A stretch of DNA of 64,000 nt from Streptomyces sp. Ru62 (GTDB lineage Bacteria > Actinomycetota > Actinomycetes > Streptomycetales > Streptomycetaceae), in the NCBI RefSeq assembly GCF_002920615.1, contig NZ_PQSU01000016.1:62001-126000 (forward strand). The letters run 5' to 3'. The position numbers and the translations under genes were made by a program. The notes beneath the pieces are model-generated. The model was not told where the DNA came from and did no database searches. It saw only the letters and a list, made by a program, of their open reading frames with translations. How positions within the stretch are numbered: position 1 is the stretch's first letter; each line of letters opens with the position of its first letter. This document shows positions 17,946-27,925 of this stretch, piece by piece.

Positions 17946-19426
17946 ACAAACCCCTGCGCCGGATCGCGATCTTCTGCGGCCTCCTCGTCCTCACCCTGCT
18001 GCTGCGGGACAACTACCTGCAGTACGTCAGGGCCGACAAGCTCAAGGACGACCCGAACAACCGCCGCGTCACCATCGCCCGCTACGCCACTCCGCGCGGC
18101 GACATCATCGTCGACGGCGACCCCATCACCGGGTCCGCGCTGACCAGCAAGACCGGTCTGAACGACCTGAAGTACAAGCGGACGTACAAGAACGGCGCCA
18201 TGTGGGCGCCGGTCACCGGCTACGCCTCGCAGGCCTTCGGCGCCACCCAGCTGGAGTCCATCGAGGACGGCATCCTCACCGGCGACGACGACCGGCTGTT
18301 CTTCCGTAAGACGCTGGACATGATCACCGGCAAGGAGCAGCAGGGCGGCAACGTCGTCACCACGCTCAACGCCGCCGCGCAGAAGGCGGCGTACGACGGT
18401 CTGAAGCAGCGCGGCGGCAAGGGCGCGGTCGTCGCCCTGGACCCCTCGACCGGCAAGATACTGGCGCTGGCCTCCTACCCGTCGTACGACCCCTCGTCGT
18501 TCGCGGGCAACACCAACGACGACGCCGCGGCCTGGAAGAAGCTCCAGAAGAAGTACAACCCCAACGACCCGATGCTGAACCGGGCGCTGCGCGAGACCTA
18601 CCCGCCGGGCTCCACCTTCAAGGTGGTCACGGCCGCCGCGGCGCTGGAGAACGGCAAGTACACCTCGGCCGACGAGAAGACCGACTCGCCGCTGCCGTGG
18701 ACCATGCCGGGCACCACGACCGAGCTGAAGAACGAGGGCAACATCCCGTGCGAGAACGCGACCATGCGGGTCGCGCTCCAGTACTCCTGCAACACCGTCT
18801 TCGGCAAGATCGGTTCGGACCTCGGCAACGACAAGATGCTCGCGGAGGCGAAGAAGTTCGGCTTCGACGCCGAGCAGTTCACCCCGGTCCGCTCCAGCGC
18901 CTCGGTGTTCTCGGACGACATGAACCAGTCGCAGACCGCGCTGTCCTCCATCGGCCAGTACAACACCGCCGCCACCCCGCTCCAGATGGCCATGGTCGCC
19001 TCCGCGGTCGCCAACGACGGCAAGCTGATGAAGCCGTACATGGTCGACTCGCTCCAGTCCTCCAACCTGGACCCGGTCGCCACGACCAAGCCGGAGGAGC
19101 TGAGCCGGCCGCTGTCGCCGAAGAACGCGCAGATCCTCCAGGACATGATGCAGACGGTGGTCGAGAAGGGCACCGGTACGCGCGCGAAGATCGACGGTGT
19201 GACGGTCGGCGGCAAGACCGGTACCGCCCAGCACGGTGTCGAGAACAGCGAGAACCCGTACGCCTGGTTCATCTCCTACGCCAAGCTCAGCGACGGCAGC
19301 TCGCCGGTCGCCGTGGCCGTGGTGATCGAGGACGAGAGCGCCAACCGCGACGACATCTCCGGTGGCGGCCTGGCCGCGCCGATCGCGAAGAACGTCATGG
19401 AGGCGGTCATCGACTCCAAGAAGTGA
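17942..19426 (+). CDS. pbpA: Class B penicillin-binding protein PbpA (transpeptidase)
   Basis: Product of 494 residues. One N-terminal membrane anchor (about 7-22), a PBP dimerisation-type domain, and a C-terminal transpeptidase domain. The three active-site motifs are S224-TFK227 (PPGSTFK), S282-C-N and K425-TGT. The enzyme cross-links peptidoglycan and is a beta-lactam target. ATG 17942 overlaps the rodA stop (ATGA). The frame stays open upstream through rodA, but that is antisense-free overlap noise rather than coding sequence for this product. Confidence 0.94.
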   Translation: MNKPLRRIAIFCGLLVLTLLLRDNYLQYVRADKLKDDPNNRRVTIARYATPRGDIIVDGDPITGSALTSKTGLNDLKYKRTYKNGAMWAPVTGYASQAFGATQLESIEDGILTGDDDRLFFRKTLDMITGKEQQGGNVVTTLNAAAQKAAYDGLKQRGGKGAVVALDPSTGKILALASYPSYDPSSFAGNTNDDAAAWKKLQKKYNPNDPMLNRALRETYPPGSTFKVVTAAAALENGKYTSADEKTDSPLPWTMPGTTTELKNEGNIPCENATMRVALQYSCNTVFGKIGSDLGNDKMLAEAKKFGFDAEQFTPVRSSASVFSDDMNQSQTALSSIGQYNTAATPLQMAMVASAVANDGKLMKPYMVDSLQSSNLDPVATTKPEELSRPLSPKNAQILQDMMQTVVEKGTGTRAKIDGVTVGGKTGTAQHGVENSENPYAWFISYAKLSDGSSPVAVAVVIEDESANRDDISGGGLAAPIAKNVMEAVIDSKK

Positions 19427-19621
19427 CCGTTGCCGGCCACCGGGAGTGAGGCCGCTCACAGCTCCTTCACATCGCCGCACGTTGCGATACCGGTCCTGTA
19501 TCGGGTTACGGGCTTGGCCAGGTCACACAGAACGAGCCGGGTACGGTAGGCCCGGACGGCAGCCTCCGGCCGCGCACAGGGGTGCGCGGCCGAGACCGAC
19601 GGAGAGGGCTGGTAGGTAGCT

Positions 19622-21628
<2,007 letters not shown>

Positions 21629-21643
21629 CGCACCCCGCACACA

Positions 21644-21681
21644 CGTGGGCCCCTGCCGGGACATCCCGGCAGGGGCCCACG
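21644..21681. terminator. Bidirectional terminator between pknB and sortase genes
   Basis: A perfect 17-bp stem (arms 21644-21660 and 21665-21681) with the 4-base loop ACAT lies between two convergent genes, 15 bases after the pknB stop and 7 bases after the sortase stop. Confidence 0.85.
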
Positions 21682-21688
21682 CGCACGC

Positions 21689-22444
21689 TCAGCGCAGTTC
21701 CCTCGGCGGAGTGCGGTCGGCGTCCACCTTCTCCACCCGGACCAGTTCCCCCCACACCACGTACCGGTAGCGGGAGGTGTAGACGGGGGTGCAGGTCGTC
21801 AGGGTGATGTAGTGGCCCGGCTTCTTCCTGCCGGACTCCTTCGGGACGGCGGAGAGGACCTTGACGTTGTACTTCGAGGTCTCGGGGAGGACCGAGTAGA
21901 CCTTGTAGACGTACCAGTCGTCCCGTGTCTCGAAGACGATCGGGTCGCCCTTCCTCAGCTTGTCGATGTTGTGGAACTTCGCGCCGTGCCCGTCCCGGTG
22001 GGCGGCGACGGAGAAGTTGCCCGTCTTGCCGGTGGTGGGGAGCGTGGCCTTGACGGGGTCGGTGTAGTAGCCGGCCACACCGTCGTCGAGGACGTCCGTG
22101 CCCGTGCCCTTCTCGACCAGCACCTCGCCGTTGCGCATCGCCGGCACGTGCAGGAACCCGATGCCGTCCTTGGTGTCGAGCGCCCCGGGACCGGAGTGCT
22201 GCTGCTCGGCCCAGTGCTCGCGCACCTTGTCGGCCTGCCGGTCCGCCTTGCGGTCCGCTATCACGTTCGTCCACCACAGCGAGTAGACGACGAACAGGCC
22301 GAGCAGCACGCCCGCCGTGATGAGGAGTTCCCCGAAGACGCTGACCGCCAGCGCGATCCGGCCGGGGCGCCGGCGCCGAGCCGGTTCCGGATCCGGTTCG
22401 GACGCGTCCGTGGTCTCTTCGGTCTCGTCGGCGGTCGCTGCCAC
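21689..22444 (-). CDS. Class E sortase (first copy)
   Basis: Product of 251 residues. An acidic N-terminus precedes one membrane span (about 30-55, LAVSVFGELLITAGVLLGLFVVYSLWW). The sortase fold contains the catalytic His in FSVAAHRDGHG, the Cys in YITLTTCTP and the Arg in SRYRYVVWG. Class E sortases anchor proteins carrying LAXTG-type signals, such as chaplins in Streptomyces. It follows a second sortase gene in the same direction after 28 bases. No sorting-signal substrate gene is evident nearby. Confidence 0.9.
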   Translation of the reverse strand: MAATADETEETTDASEPDPEPARRRRPGRIALAVSVFGELLITAGVLLGLFVVYSLWWTNVIADRKADRQADKVREHWAEQQHSGPGALDTKDGIGFLHVPAMRNGEVLVEKGTGTDVLDDGVAGYYTDPVKATLPTTGKTGNFSVAAHRDGHGAKFHNIDKLRKGDPIVFETRDDWYVYKVYSVLPETSKYNVKVLSAVPKESGRKKPGHYITLTTCTPVYTSRYRYVVWGELVRVEKVDADRTPPRELR

Positions 22445-22472
22445 TGTGTCCTCTGCTCTTGGTCGATGAGCC

Positions 22473-23657
22473 CTACTCGATGAGCGCGTCCGGCTTGCCC
22501 TTGCTGCGCGGCCGTTCCTGGACCATCTTGCCCCAGACGATCAACCGGTACTTGCTGGTGAACTCCGGCGTGCAGGTGGTGAGGGTGATGTAGCGGCCGG
22601 GCCGGGTGAAGCCGGAGCCCGGCGGGACCGGGTTCAGCACGCTGGTGTTGGACGGCGGGGTCACCGGGAGCATCGAGGTCACCTTGTACACGAAGTAGGT
22701 GTCCTGCGTCTCGACCACGACCGCGTCCCCGGCCTTGAGCCGGTTGATGTACCGGAACGGCTCACCGTGCGTGTTGCGGTGCGCGGCGAGGCCGAAGTTG
22801 CCGGTCCTCGCCTCGGGCATCGCCGTCTTCAGCGGGGCCTCGCCGTAGTGCCCGACCATGCCCTTGTCGAGCACCTTCTTGTTGCTGACGCCCTCCGCGA
22901 TGGGCGCGACCACGTCCAGCTTCGGGATGTGCAGGATGGCGAAGCCCTGCCCCGGCTCGAAGACGCCCGGATTGCGCTTGCCGTTGGCCCAGTCGTCCTG
23001 GAGCTGGTGCGTCTCGCTGCCGGCCTGCGCGTGCGCGCGGACGTTGGTCCACCACAGCTGGTAGGTGACGAACAGCAGCATCAGGACGCCGGTGGTGATG
23101 AAGACCTCGCCGATCGCCCGGCTCGCGACGGTCGCCGGGCTCGGCTTGCGCAGCCGGGCCTGCCGCCGGGCCTCCACCCGGCTCAGGGGCCGCTGGGGAT
23201 CCCGCTCCGTGGACGGAGCCGCCGGCCCACGGCCGTCCCTGACCCCGCCGTGCCGTCCTCCACGCCGCTTGGCGGCCTTTCTCCGGGCCGCACGGCCTCC
23301 GGGTGTGCCCGGATTGGCCGAAGCGGCGGAGGAGGCTCCAGAGGCCCTTGCGACCGCCCCCGCGACCGCCCCTGCGGCGTCGCTCCGCGCGCCGTACCCC
23401 GCCGGCCGCGGAATGCGCAGCGCCATCGTCTCCTCGTCGACGCGCGGCAGGGACGCCATGCGGTCCTCAGCGGCGGACGGCGGCGCCGTGAGGTCCTCCT
23501 CGGTCAGCCGGGGCATCGGAGCCGTCGGCGGATCCTGCCGCCGCCCGCCGTACGGCCGCGCGCCACGGGAGGTCTCGTACGGCCGCGCACCGCCGGAGGA
23601 CGCGTACGGCCTCTCGCCGTCGTACAGGTCCTCGCGCTCGGGGCGCAGCGCGGTCAC
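22473..23657 (-). CDS. Class E sortase (second copy) with long N-terminal extension
   Basis: Product of 394 residues. The first 190 or so residues are polar and disordered, with repeats of the type ARPYxxSxG, followed by a basic patch, a membrane span near 195-215 (GEVFITTGVLMLLFVTYQLWW), and the sortase domain with AAHRNTHG (His), YITLTTCTP (Cys) and SKYRLIVWG (Arg). I chose the GTG at 23657 because GTGA overlaps the stop of the pabA/trpG-like gene. The extension is much longer than in the neighbouring copy and faces the cytoplasm by the usual topology. Confidence 0.87.
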   Translation of the reverse strand: MTALRPEREDLYDGERPYASSGGARPYETSRGARPYGGRRQDPPTAPMPRLTEEDLTAPPSAAEDRMASLPRVDEETMALRIPRPAGYGARSDAAGAVAGAVARASGASSAASANPGTPGGRAARRKAAKRRGGRHGGVRDGRGPAAPSTERDPQRPLSRVEARRQARLRKPSPATVASRAIGEVFITTGVLMLLFVTYQLWWTNVRAHAQAGSETHQLQDDWANGKRNPGVFEPGQGFAILHIPKLDVVAPIAEGVSNKKVLDKGMVGHYGEAPLKTAMPEARTGNFGLAAHRNTHGEPFRYINRLKAGDAVVVETQDTYFVYKVTSMLPVTPPSNTSVLNPVPPGSGFTRPGRYITLTTCTPEFTSKYRLIVWGKMVQERPRSKGKPDALIE

Positions 23658-24292
23658 GCCGTGGCCCTGCCCACCACCGGGGCGAGCCCCGCCGATCTCG
23701 CCACGGCACCGTGGTCGCCGCACTCCGCCAGCCAGTTGGCCAGCATCCGGTGTCCGTGCTCGGTCAGCACCGACTCGGGGTGGAACTGCACACCCTCCAC
23801 CGGGAGTTCGCGGTGGCGCAGGCCCATGATGATGCCGTCGTGCGTGCGGGCGGTCACCTCCAGCTCGGCCGGGACCGTGGCCGGTTCGGCGGCCAGGGAG
23901 TGGTAGCGGGTCGCCGTGAAGGGGGAGGGCAGGCCCGCGAAGACGCCCTTGCCCTCGTGCTCGACCAGTGACGTCTTGCCGTGCAGCAGCTCGGGCGCCC
24001 GGTCGACCACACCGCCGTACGCCACCTGCATCGACTGCATGCCGAGGCACACGCCGAAGACCGGCACCCCGGTGGCCGCGCAGTGCCGGACCATGTCCAC
24101 GCACACGCCCGCCTCCTCGGGGGTCCCCGGTCCTGGCGAGAGGAGCACGCCGTCGAAGCCGTCCTGGGCGTGCGAGGTCGACACCTCGTCGTTGCGCAGG
24201 ACCTCACACTCCGCGCCCAGCTGGTACAGGTACTGGACGAGGTTGAAGACGAAGCTGTCGTAGTTGTCGACGACGAGAATCCGCGTACTCAC
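23654..24292 (-). CDS. Anthranilate/aminodeoxychorismate synthase glutamine amidotransferase subunit
   Basis: Product of 212 residues, a class I glutamine amidotransferase. The VVDNYDSFVFNLVQYL start, nucleophile Cys in FGVCLGMQ and the His/Glu pair in VQFHPES are present. It supplies ammonia to a chorismate-using partner (TrpE or PabB), serving tryptophan or folate synthesis. The partner gene is not adjacent, so the pathway cannot be fixed (PabA or TrpG). GTG 24292 overlaps the stop of the upstream 53-residue gene, and its own stop overlaps the sortase start, giving a tightly coupled three-gene chain. Confidence 0.92.
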   Translation of the reverse strand: MSTRILVVDNYDSFVFNLVQYLYQLGAECEVLRNDEVSTSHAQDGFDGVLLSPGPGTPEEAGVCVDMVRHCAATGVPVFGVCLGMQSMQVAYGGVVDRAPELLHGKTSLVEHEGKGVFAGLPSPFTATRYHSLAAEPATVPAELEVTARTHDGIIMGLRHRELPVEGVQFHPESVLTEHGHRMLANWLAECGDHGAVARSAGLAPVVGRATA

Positions 24293-24450
24293 TGGTTGTC
24301 CACCGTCACATCGTTGAAGGGCAGCAGCGGTTCGGCCCACGGGAAGACGTACTGGAACAGGACGTAGACCACGGCCAGGATCAGTACGAGGGAGATCAAG
24401 GCCCTCACCCACGCGTTGCCCGGCAGATGCCGCCAGATCCAGCCGTACAT
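24289..24450 (-). CDS. 53-residue single-span membrane protein
   Basis: This short frame reads MYGWIWRHLPGNAWVRAL, then a hydrophobic span (about 18-37, LISLVLILAVVYVLFQYVF), then a short tail ending FNDVTVDNQ. It is supported by strong third-position GC bias, a sensible membrane topology and the 4-base overlap of its stop with the following amidotransferase start. I recall similar tiny proteins at this place in other Streptomyces. Function is unknown; it could act in the envelope together with the sortases. Confidence 0.8.
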   Translation of the reverse strand: MYGWIWRHLPGNAWVRALISLVLILAVVYVLFQYVFPWAEPLLPFNDVTVDNQ

Positions 24451-24513
24451 GCCGTCCCCTGCCGTCCCTTCCGTATCCGCTACGGCACCAGACCCACGCC
24501 GTACGTCACCAGA

Positions 24514-24678
24514 CTAACGGCGCGGAGCCCCCGGTTCGCCTGCCTCCACAGGCTGTGTGTACCCGGACATACGGGCAACAGGGTCGATCACCTCGACATC
24601 GGGCGGCACTGTTTCGCAGGGACCTTTGTCGATCCGATACGTGTACGAGGGGTCGGGTCCGCTGACGATCACCCGCAC
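24514..24678 (-). CDS. Possible 54-residue small protein
   Basis: A GTG with GGGAG six bases ahead opens a frame reading VRVIVSGPDPSYTYRIDKGP and ending SGYTQPVEAGEPGAPRR. It lies between the DUF881 gene and the 53-residue membrane gene, 21 bases after the DUF881 stop and in the same direction. GC at third positions is only moderate and I recognise no family. It could be a real gene or chance. Confidence 0.3.
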   Translation of the reverse strand: MRVIVSGPDPSYTYRIDKGPCETVPPDVEVIDPVARMSGYTQPVEAGEPGAPRR

Positions 24679-24699
24679 GAGTGACTCCCGGACGGACGT

Positions 24700-25488
24700 C
24701 TACCGCACTGGCTTCGCGTAGTGCAGATCCACGGTGCCGGAGTACCCGGGAAGAGTCACCGTCCCGTCGTCGGTGACCTTCCAGCCGAGGCCGTAGACGT
24801 TGACGTAGACCATGTAGGTCTGGATCGCCTTGCTCGCGGCGAGCGCCTGCTTCAGCCGGTCCGGGTCCCCGACGGCGGTGATCTTGTACGGCGGTGAGTA
24901 GACGCGGCCCTGGAGGATCAGGGTGTTGCCGACGCAGCGGACCGCGCTGGTGGAGATCAGCCGCTGGTCCATGACCTTGATGCCCCGGGCGCCGCCCTGC
25001 CACAGCGCGTTCACCACGGCCTGGAGGTCCTGCTGGTGGATGACCAGGTAGTCGGGCTGCGGCTCGGGGTAGCCGGGGAGCTTGGCGGTGGCGCCCGGCG
25101 GGGCGTCGTTCAGGGTGACGGTGACGGCCCGGCCGGTCAGCTTCTGGGTGCCCGCGCTCTTCTCCAGCCGGCCGAGGTTCTCGTCCTCGGCCTTGGTGCT
25201 GCCGTCGTCGCTCTCGGCCAGCGACTCCACGCTGTCGCGCAGGGTCGCGTTGGACTCGTCCAGCTCCTTGTTCTTGCGGCTGCGCTGCTGGATCAGGTCG
25301 GACAGCTTCAGCAGGGAGCCGTCCTGACGGATGTCGGTGCCCTTGGCGGTGTCGAAGCTGGTGAAGAAGATCAGCCCGGCGAGCGCGAAGACGGCCGCCG
25401 TGAGGATCCGCACGGGCCGCACACGCGGTCGGCGGACGGGGCCCGAACCCGTTGATCCCGTCCCGGGGGAGTCGGCAGAATTGCTCAA
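24700..25488 (-). CDS. DUF881 domain protein
   Basis: Product of 262 residues. A basic N-terminus, one membrane span near 28-45 (ILTAAVFALAGLIFFTSF), a coiled-coil segment (about 60-105) and a C-terminal DUF881 domain with LTGRAVTVTLNDAPPG, LVIHQQDLQAVVNALWQGGARGIKVMDQRL and CVGNTLILQGRVYSPPYKI. DUF881 genes are regularly found beside crgA and division genes in actinobacteria. I read the start as TTG 25488 with AGGAG 11 bases ahead, so the exact start is not secure. Divergent from crgA. Confidence 0.86.
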   Translation of the reverse strand: MSNSADSPGTGSTGSGPVRRPRVRPVRILTAAVFALAGLIFFTSFDTAKGTDIRQDGSLLKLSDLIQQRSRKNKELDESNATLRDSVESLAESDDGSTKAEDENLGRLEKSAGTQKLTGRAVTVTLNDAPPGATAKLPGYPEPQPDYLVIHQQDLQAVVNALWQGGARGIKVMDQRLISTSAVRCVGNTLILQGRVYSPPYKITAVGDPDRLKQALAASKAIQTYMVYVNVYGLGWKVTDDGTVTLPGYSGTVDLHYAKPVR

Positions 25489-25640
25489 CGTACCCTTATC
25501 TCCTTCGGCGCCACGGAAGCACTACGCTAACGGACGCCCGGGGGAGCACACAGAGTCGTCATGTTGGCCCCTTGTACGCTGCCCCGAGCCCGACCCAGTT
25601 ACCTGCGCGGCCACGCAGCGCATCGACAGGAGAGACCCTC

Positions 25641-25895
25641 GTGCCGAAGTCACGTATCCGCAAGAAGGCCGACTACACGCCGCCGGCGGCGAAGCAGGCG
25701 CAGGCCATCAAGCTCACCAACCGCGCGTGGGTCGCGCCCGTGATGCTGGCCATGTTCCTGATCGGCCTGGCCTGGATCGTCGTCTTCTACGTGACCGACG
25801 GCTCGCTGCCGGTCGACAGCCTGGACAACTGGAACATCGTCGTCGGCTTCGGGTTCATCGCCGCCGGATTCGGTGTCTCCACGCAGTGGAAATAG
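25641..25895 (+). CDS. crgA: Cell division protein CrgA
   Basis: Product of 84 residues. The N-terminus MPKSRIRKKADYTPP is diagnostic, followed by two membrane spans (about 32-53 and 64-80) and the ending STQWK. CrgA coordinates growth and cytokinesis in Streptomyces, inhibiting FtsZ-ring formation when overproduced, and in mycobacteria it interacts with FtsZ, FtsI and other divisome proteins. The GTG start has AGGAGAG upstream. The 152-base gap to the divergent DUF881 gene should contain both promoters. Confidence 0.96.
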   Translation: MPKSRIRKKADYTPPAAKQAQAIKLTNRAWVAPVMLAMFLIGLAWIVVFYVTDGSLPVDSLDNWNIVVGFGFIAAGFGVSTQWK

Positions 25896-25919
25896 CTCTG
25901 CCCAGGGCTATCCGCCGAG

Positions 25920-26133
25920 TTATCCACAGGCCAGGGGTGCTGTCCACAATCCCCTGGGGAAAAGAAACTACGATCTGTGGATAACTCATCGGGCGTTGAC
26001 GCCGGTGTGACTGGCCCACCGATCCCCATACATCTGTTCGCCCCCTGTCCGACCTGCGGAAACACATCCGAGCGACAGGGGGCACACCTGTGTCCGCACG
26101 GTATGCACAAGATCCGCCACGCCCTGTGGACAA
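25920..26133. promoter_or_regulatory. Off-origin cluster of four DnaA boxes
   Basis: TTATCCACA (25920-25928, the classic E. coli-type box), CTGTCCACA (25940-25948, 8 of 9), TGTGGATAA (25976-25984, inverted TTATCCACA) and TGTGGACAA (26125-26133, inverted perfect TTGTCCACA) fall between the convergent ends of crgA and the rhomboid gene. This interval contains no other gene. Streptomyces coelicolor has described DnaA-box clusters outside oriC that titrate DnaA; whether this is the same locus I cannot tell from the sequence. Confidence 0.65.
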
Positions 26134-26143
26134 CGGTTCGGTA

Positions 26144-27034
26144 TCAGGTGAGCTGAGCGGTCCTGACCAGGGCCAGCGCCACCGACAGCAGCAGGACGAC
26201 GGCACAGGTGCCGTACTGCACCAGGGTCCGCTTCTCACGCGGGGCGTGGACCATCGCGTACCCGGTGACGACACCGGCGACGAGGCCGCCGATGTGCGCC
26301 TGCCAGGCGATGTTCGCCCAGGTGAAGGTGATGATGAGGTTGATCACCAGCAGGGCGATGAGCGGGCGCATGTCGTAGTTCAGCCGACGCATCAGTACGC
26401 CCGTCGCGCCGAAGAGGCCGAAGATCGCTCCCGAGGCGCCGAGGGAGGGCTGGTTGGGTGCGGCGATCAGATAGGTCAGGGCGCTGCCGGCGAGACCCGA
26501 GACGACATAAAGGGCGAGGTAGCGGGCGCGGCCGAGGGCGGCCTCCAGGGGGCCGCCGATCCACCACAGGCTGAGCATGTTGAAGAGGATGTGGGCGTAG
26601 CCGCCGTGCAGGAACATCGCGGTCAGCAGGCGGTAGTACTGGCCCTCGGCAACGCCCTGCACGCCGTCGAGCAGGGGGGCGTAGGCCTGTCCGATCAGCT
26701 CGAACCGGTTGGTGAAACGGTCACCGACGGAGACCTGCACCAGGAACACCGCGAGGTTGATCCCGATCAGGATCTTGGTGAGCAGGCGGGGGTCGGCCGT
26801 GACCGTGCCCCCGGCGACCGTGCGCGGCCGGGACGCCGCCGGCGCGTGCCCCGTGCCCGAGCCCTCGCGGACGCACTCCGGGCACTGGAAGCCGACCGAG
26901 GCGCTGATCATGCACTCCGGGCAGATGGGCCGGTCGCAGCGGGTGCAGCGCACGCCGGTCTCGCGGTCCGGGTGCCGGTAGCACACGGGCACGCTCCGGG
27001 CGGCGTCCTGCGCGCTCCCTGCGGCCTGGTCCAT
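26144..27034 (-). CDS. Rhomboid-family intramembrane serine protease with N-terminal zinc finger
   Basis: Product of 296 residues. The N-terminus is a B-box-like zinc-binding region with many Cys/His (CYRHPDRETGVRCTRCDRPI, CPECM, FQCPEC). Six or so membrane spans follow, with the rhomboid landmarks LHGGYAHILFNM, the catalytic GASG serine motif (SLGASGAIFG) and the catalytic His in WQAHIGG. It should cleave membrane-spanning substrates. I chose the ATG at 27034, with AAGGGG ahead. Downstream it runs into the DnaA-box cluster. Confidence 0.92.
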   Translation of the reverse strand: MDQAAGSAQDAARSVPVCYRHPDRETGVRCTRCDRPICPECMISASVGFQCPECVREGSGTGHAPAASRPRTVAGGTVTADPRLLTKILIGINLAVFLVQVSVGDRFTNRFELIGQAYAPLLDGVQGVAEGQYYRLLTAMFLHGGYAHILFNMLSLWWIGGPLEAALGRARYLALYVVSGLAGSALTYLIAAPNQPSLGASGAIFGLFGATGVLMRRLNYDMRPLIALLVINLIITFTWANIAWQAHIGGLVAGVVTGYAMVHAPREKRTLVQYGTCAVVLLLSVALALVRTAQLT

Positions 27035-27119
27035 CGGATCCCCTTGCTCGTCGTGTCCGTCCTGACGGTACTGTCCTGCTCCGTCCATCCTTACGGACGA
27101 GCGGCGCGTTTGGTTCCCC

Positions 27120-27650
27120 TCAGTCCTCGCGCGTCTCCACCACCACCGTCTCGATGACGACGTCGGCCAGCGGGCGGTCGTTGCGTCCGGTCGGCACGTT
27201 CGCGATGGCGTCGACCACCTTCTGGGAGGCCGGGTCGGTGACCTCGCCGAAGATGGTGCGCTTGCCGTTCAACCAGGTGCTCGGGGTGACGGTGATGAAG
27301 AACTGCGAGCCGTTCGTCCCCGGGCCGGCGTTGGCCATGGCCATCAGATAGGGCGTGTCGAAGGCCAGGTCCGGACGGCACTCGTCCTCGAAGCCGTAGC
27401 CGGGCCCGCCGAGGCCGTTGCCCAGGGGATCACCGCCCTGGATCATGAACCCGCTGATGACGCAGTGGAAGACCGTGCCGTCGTAGAGCGGGTTCCTGGT
27501 CTTCTCGCCGGTGCCCGGGTGTGTCCATTCGCGTTCGCCGCGGGCGAGCTCGACGAAGTTTCTGACCGTGACGGGAGCGTGGAGGGGGAAGAGCCGCACC
27601 TCGATGTCGCCGAGGGTGGTCTTCAGGGTGGCATACAGCTGCTCGGCCAC
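27120..27650 (-). CDS. Cyclophilin-type peptidyl-prolyl cis-trans isomerase
   Basis: Product of 176 residues, a single cytosolic cyclophilin domain. FHCVISGFMIQGGDP contains the conserved active-site Phe/Gln residues, and NAGPGTNGSQFFI and RTIFGEV complete the signature. It accelerates proline isomerisation during protein folding. I chose the GTG at 27650, with GGAAGGCGG upstream; the frame remains open far beyond but without similarity. It is followed by the rhomboid gene on the same strand after 85 bases. Confidence 0.94.
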   Translation of the reverse strand: MAEQLYATLKTTLGDIEVRLFPLHAPVTVRNFVELARGEREWTHPGTGEKTRNPLYDGTVFHCVISGFMIQGGDPLGNGLGGPGYGFEDECRPDLAFDTPYLMAMANAGPGTNGSQFFITVTPSTWLNGKRTIFGEVTDPASQKVVDAIANVPTGRNDRPLADVVIETVVVETRED

Positions 27651-27925
27651 GATCCGCCTTCCGTCATCGTCCGCCGCGACACCTTCGATCCTTCCACGGT
27701 CCCGTCCGCGCGTCGCCGGGCGGCCGTGACTTGTGCCGGGTGGGCGGCGCGCGCCGGTGATTCGTGGCAGTGTCGACCGCAAGCCCCCTGTTGCCCTGGA
27801 TGAGGCGGGAGGGAGCGATGGGCACCCATATGCGCGCCCGCACATGCCACACCGGCCGCGGGCAGGCATGATCCGTAAAAGGGTGGAAAGTCGAAATACC
27901 GTACGCCACCGAGGAGGAGGAACCC

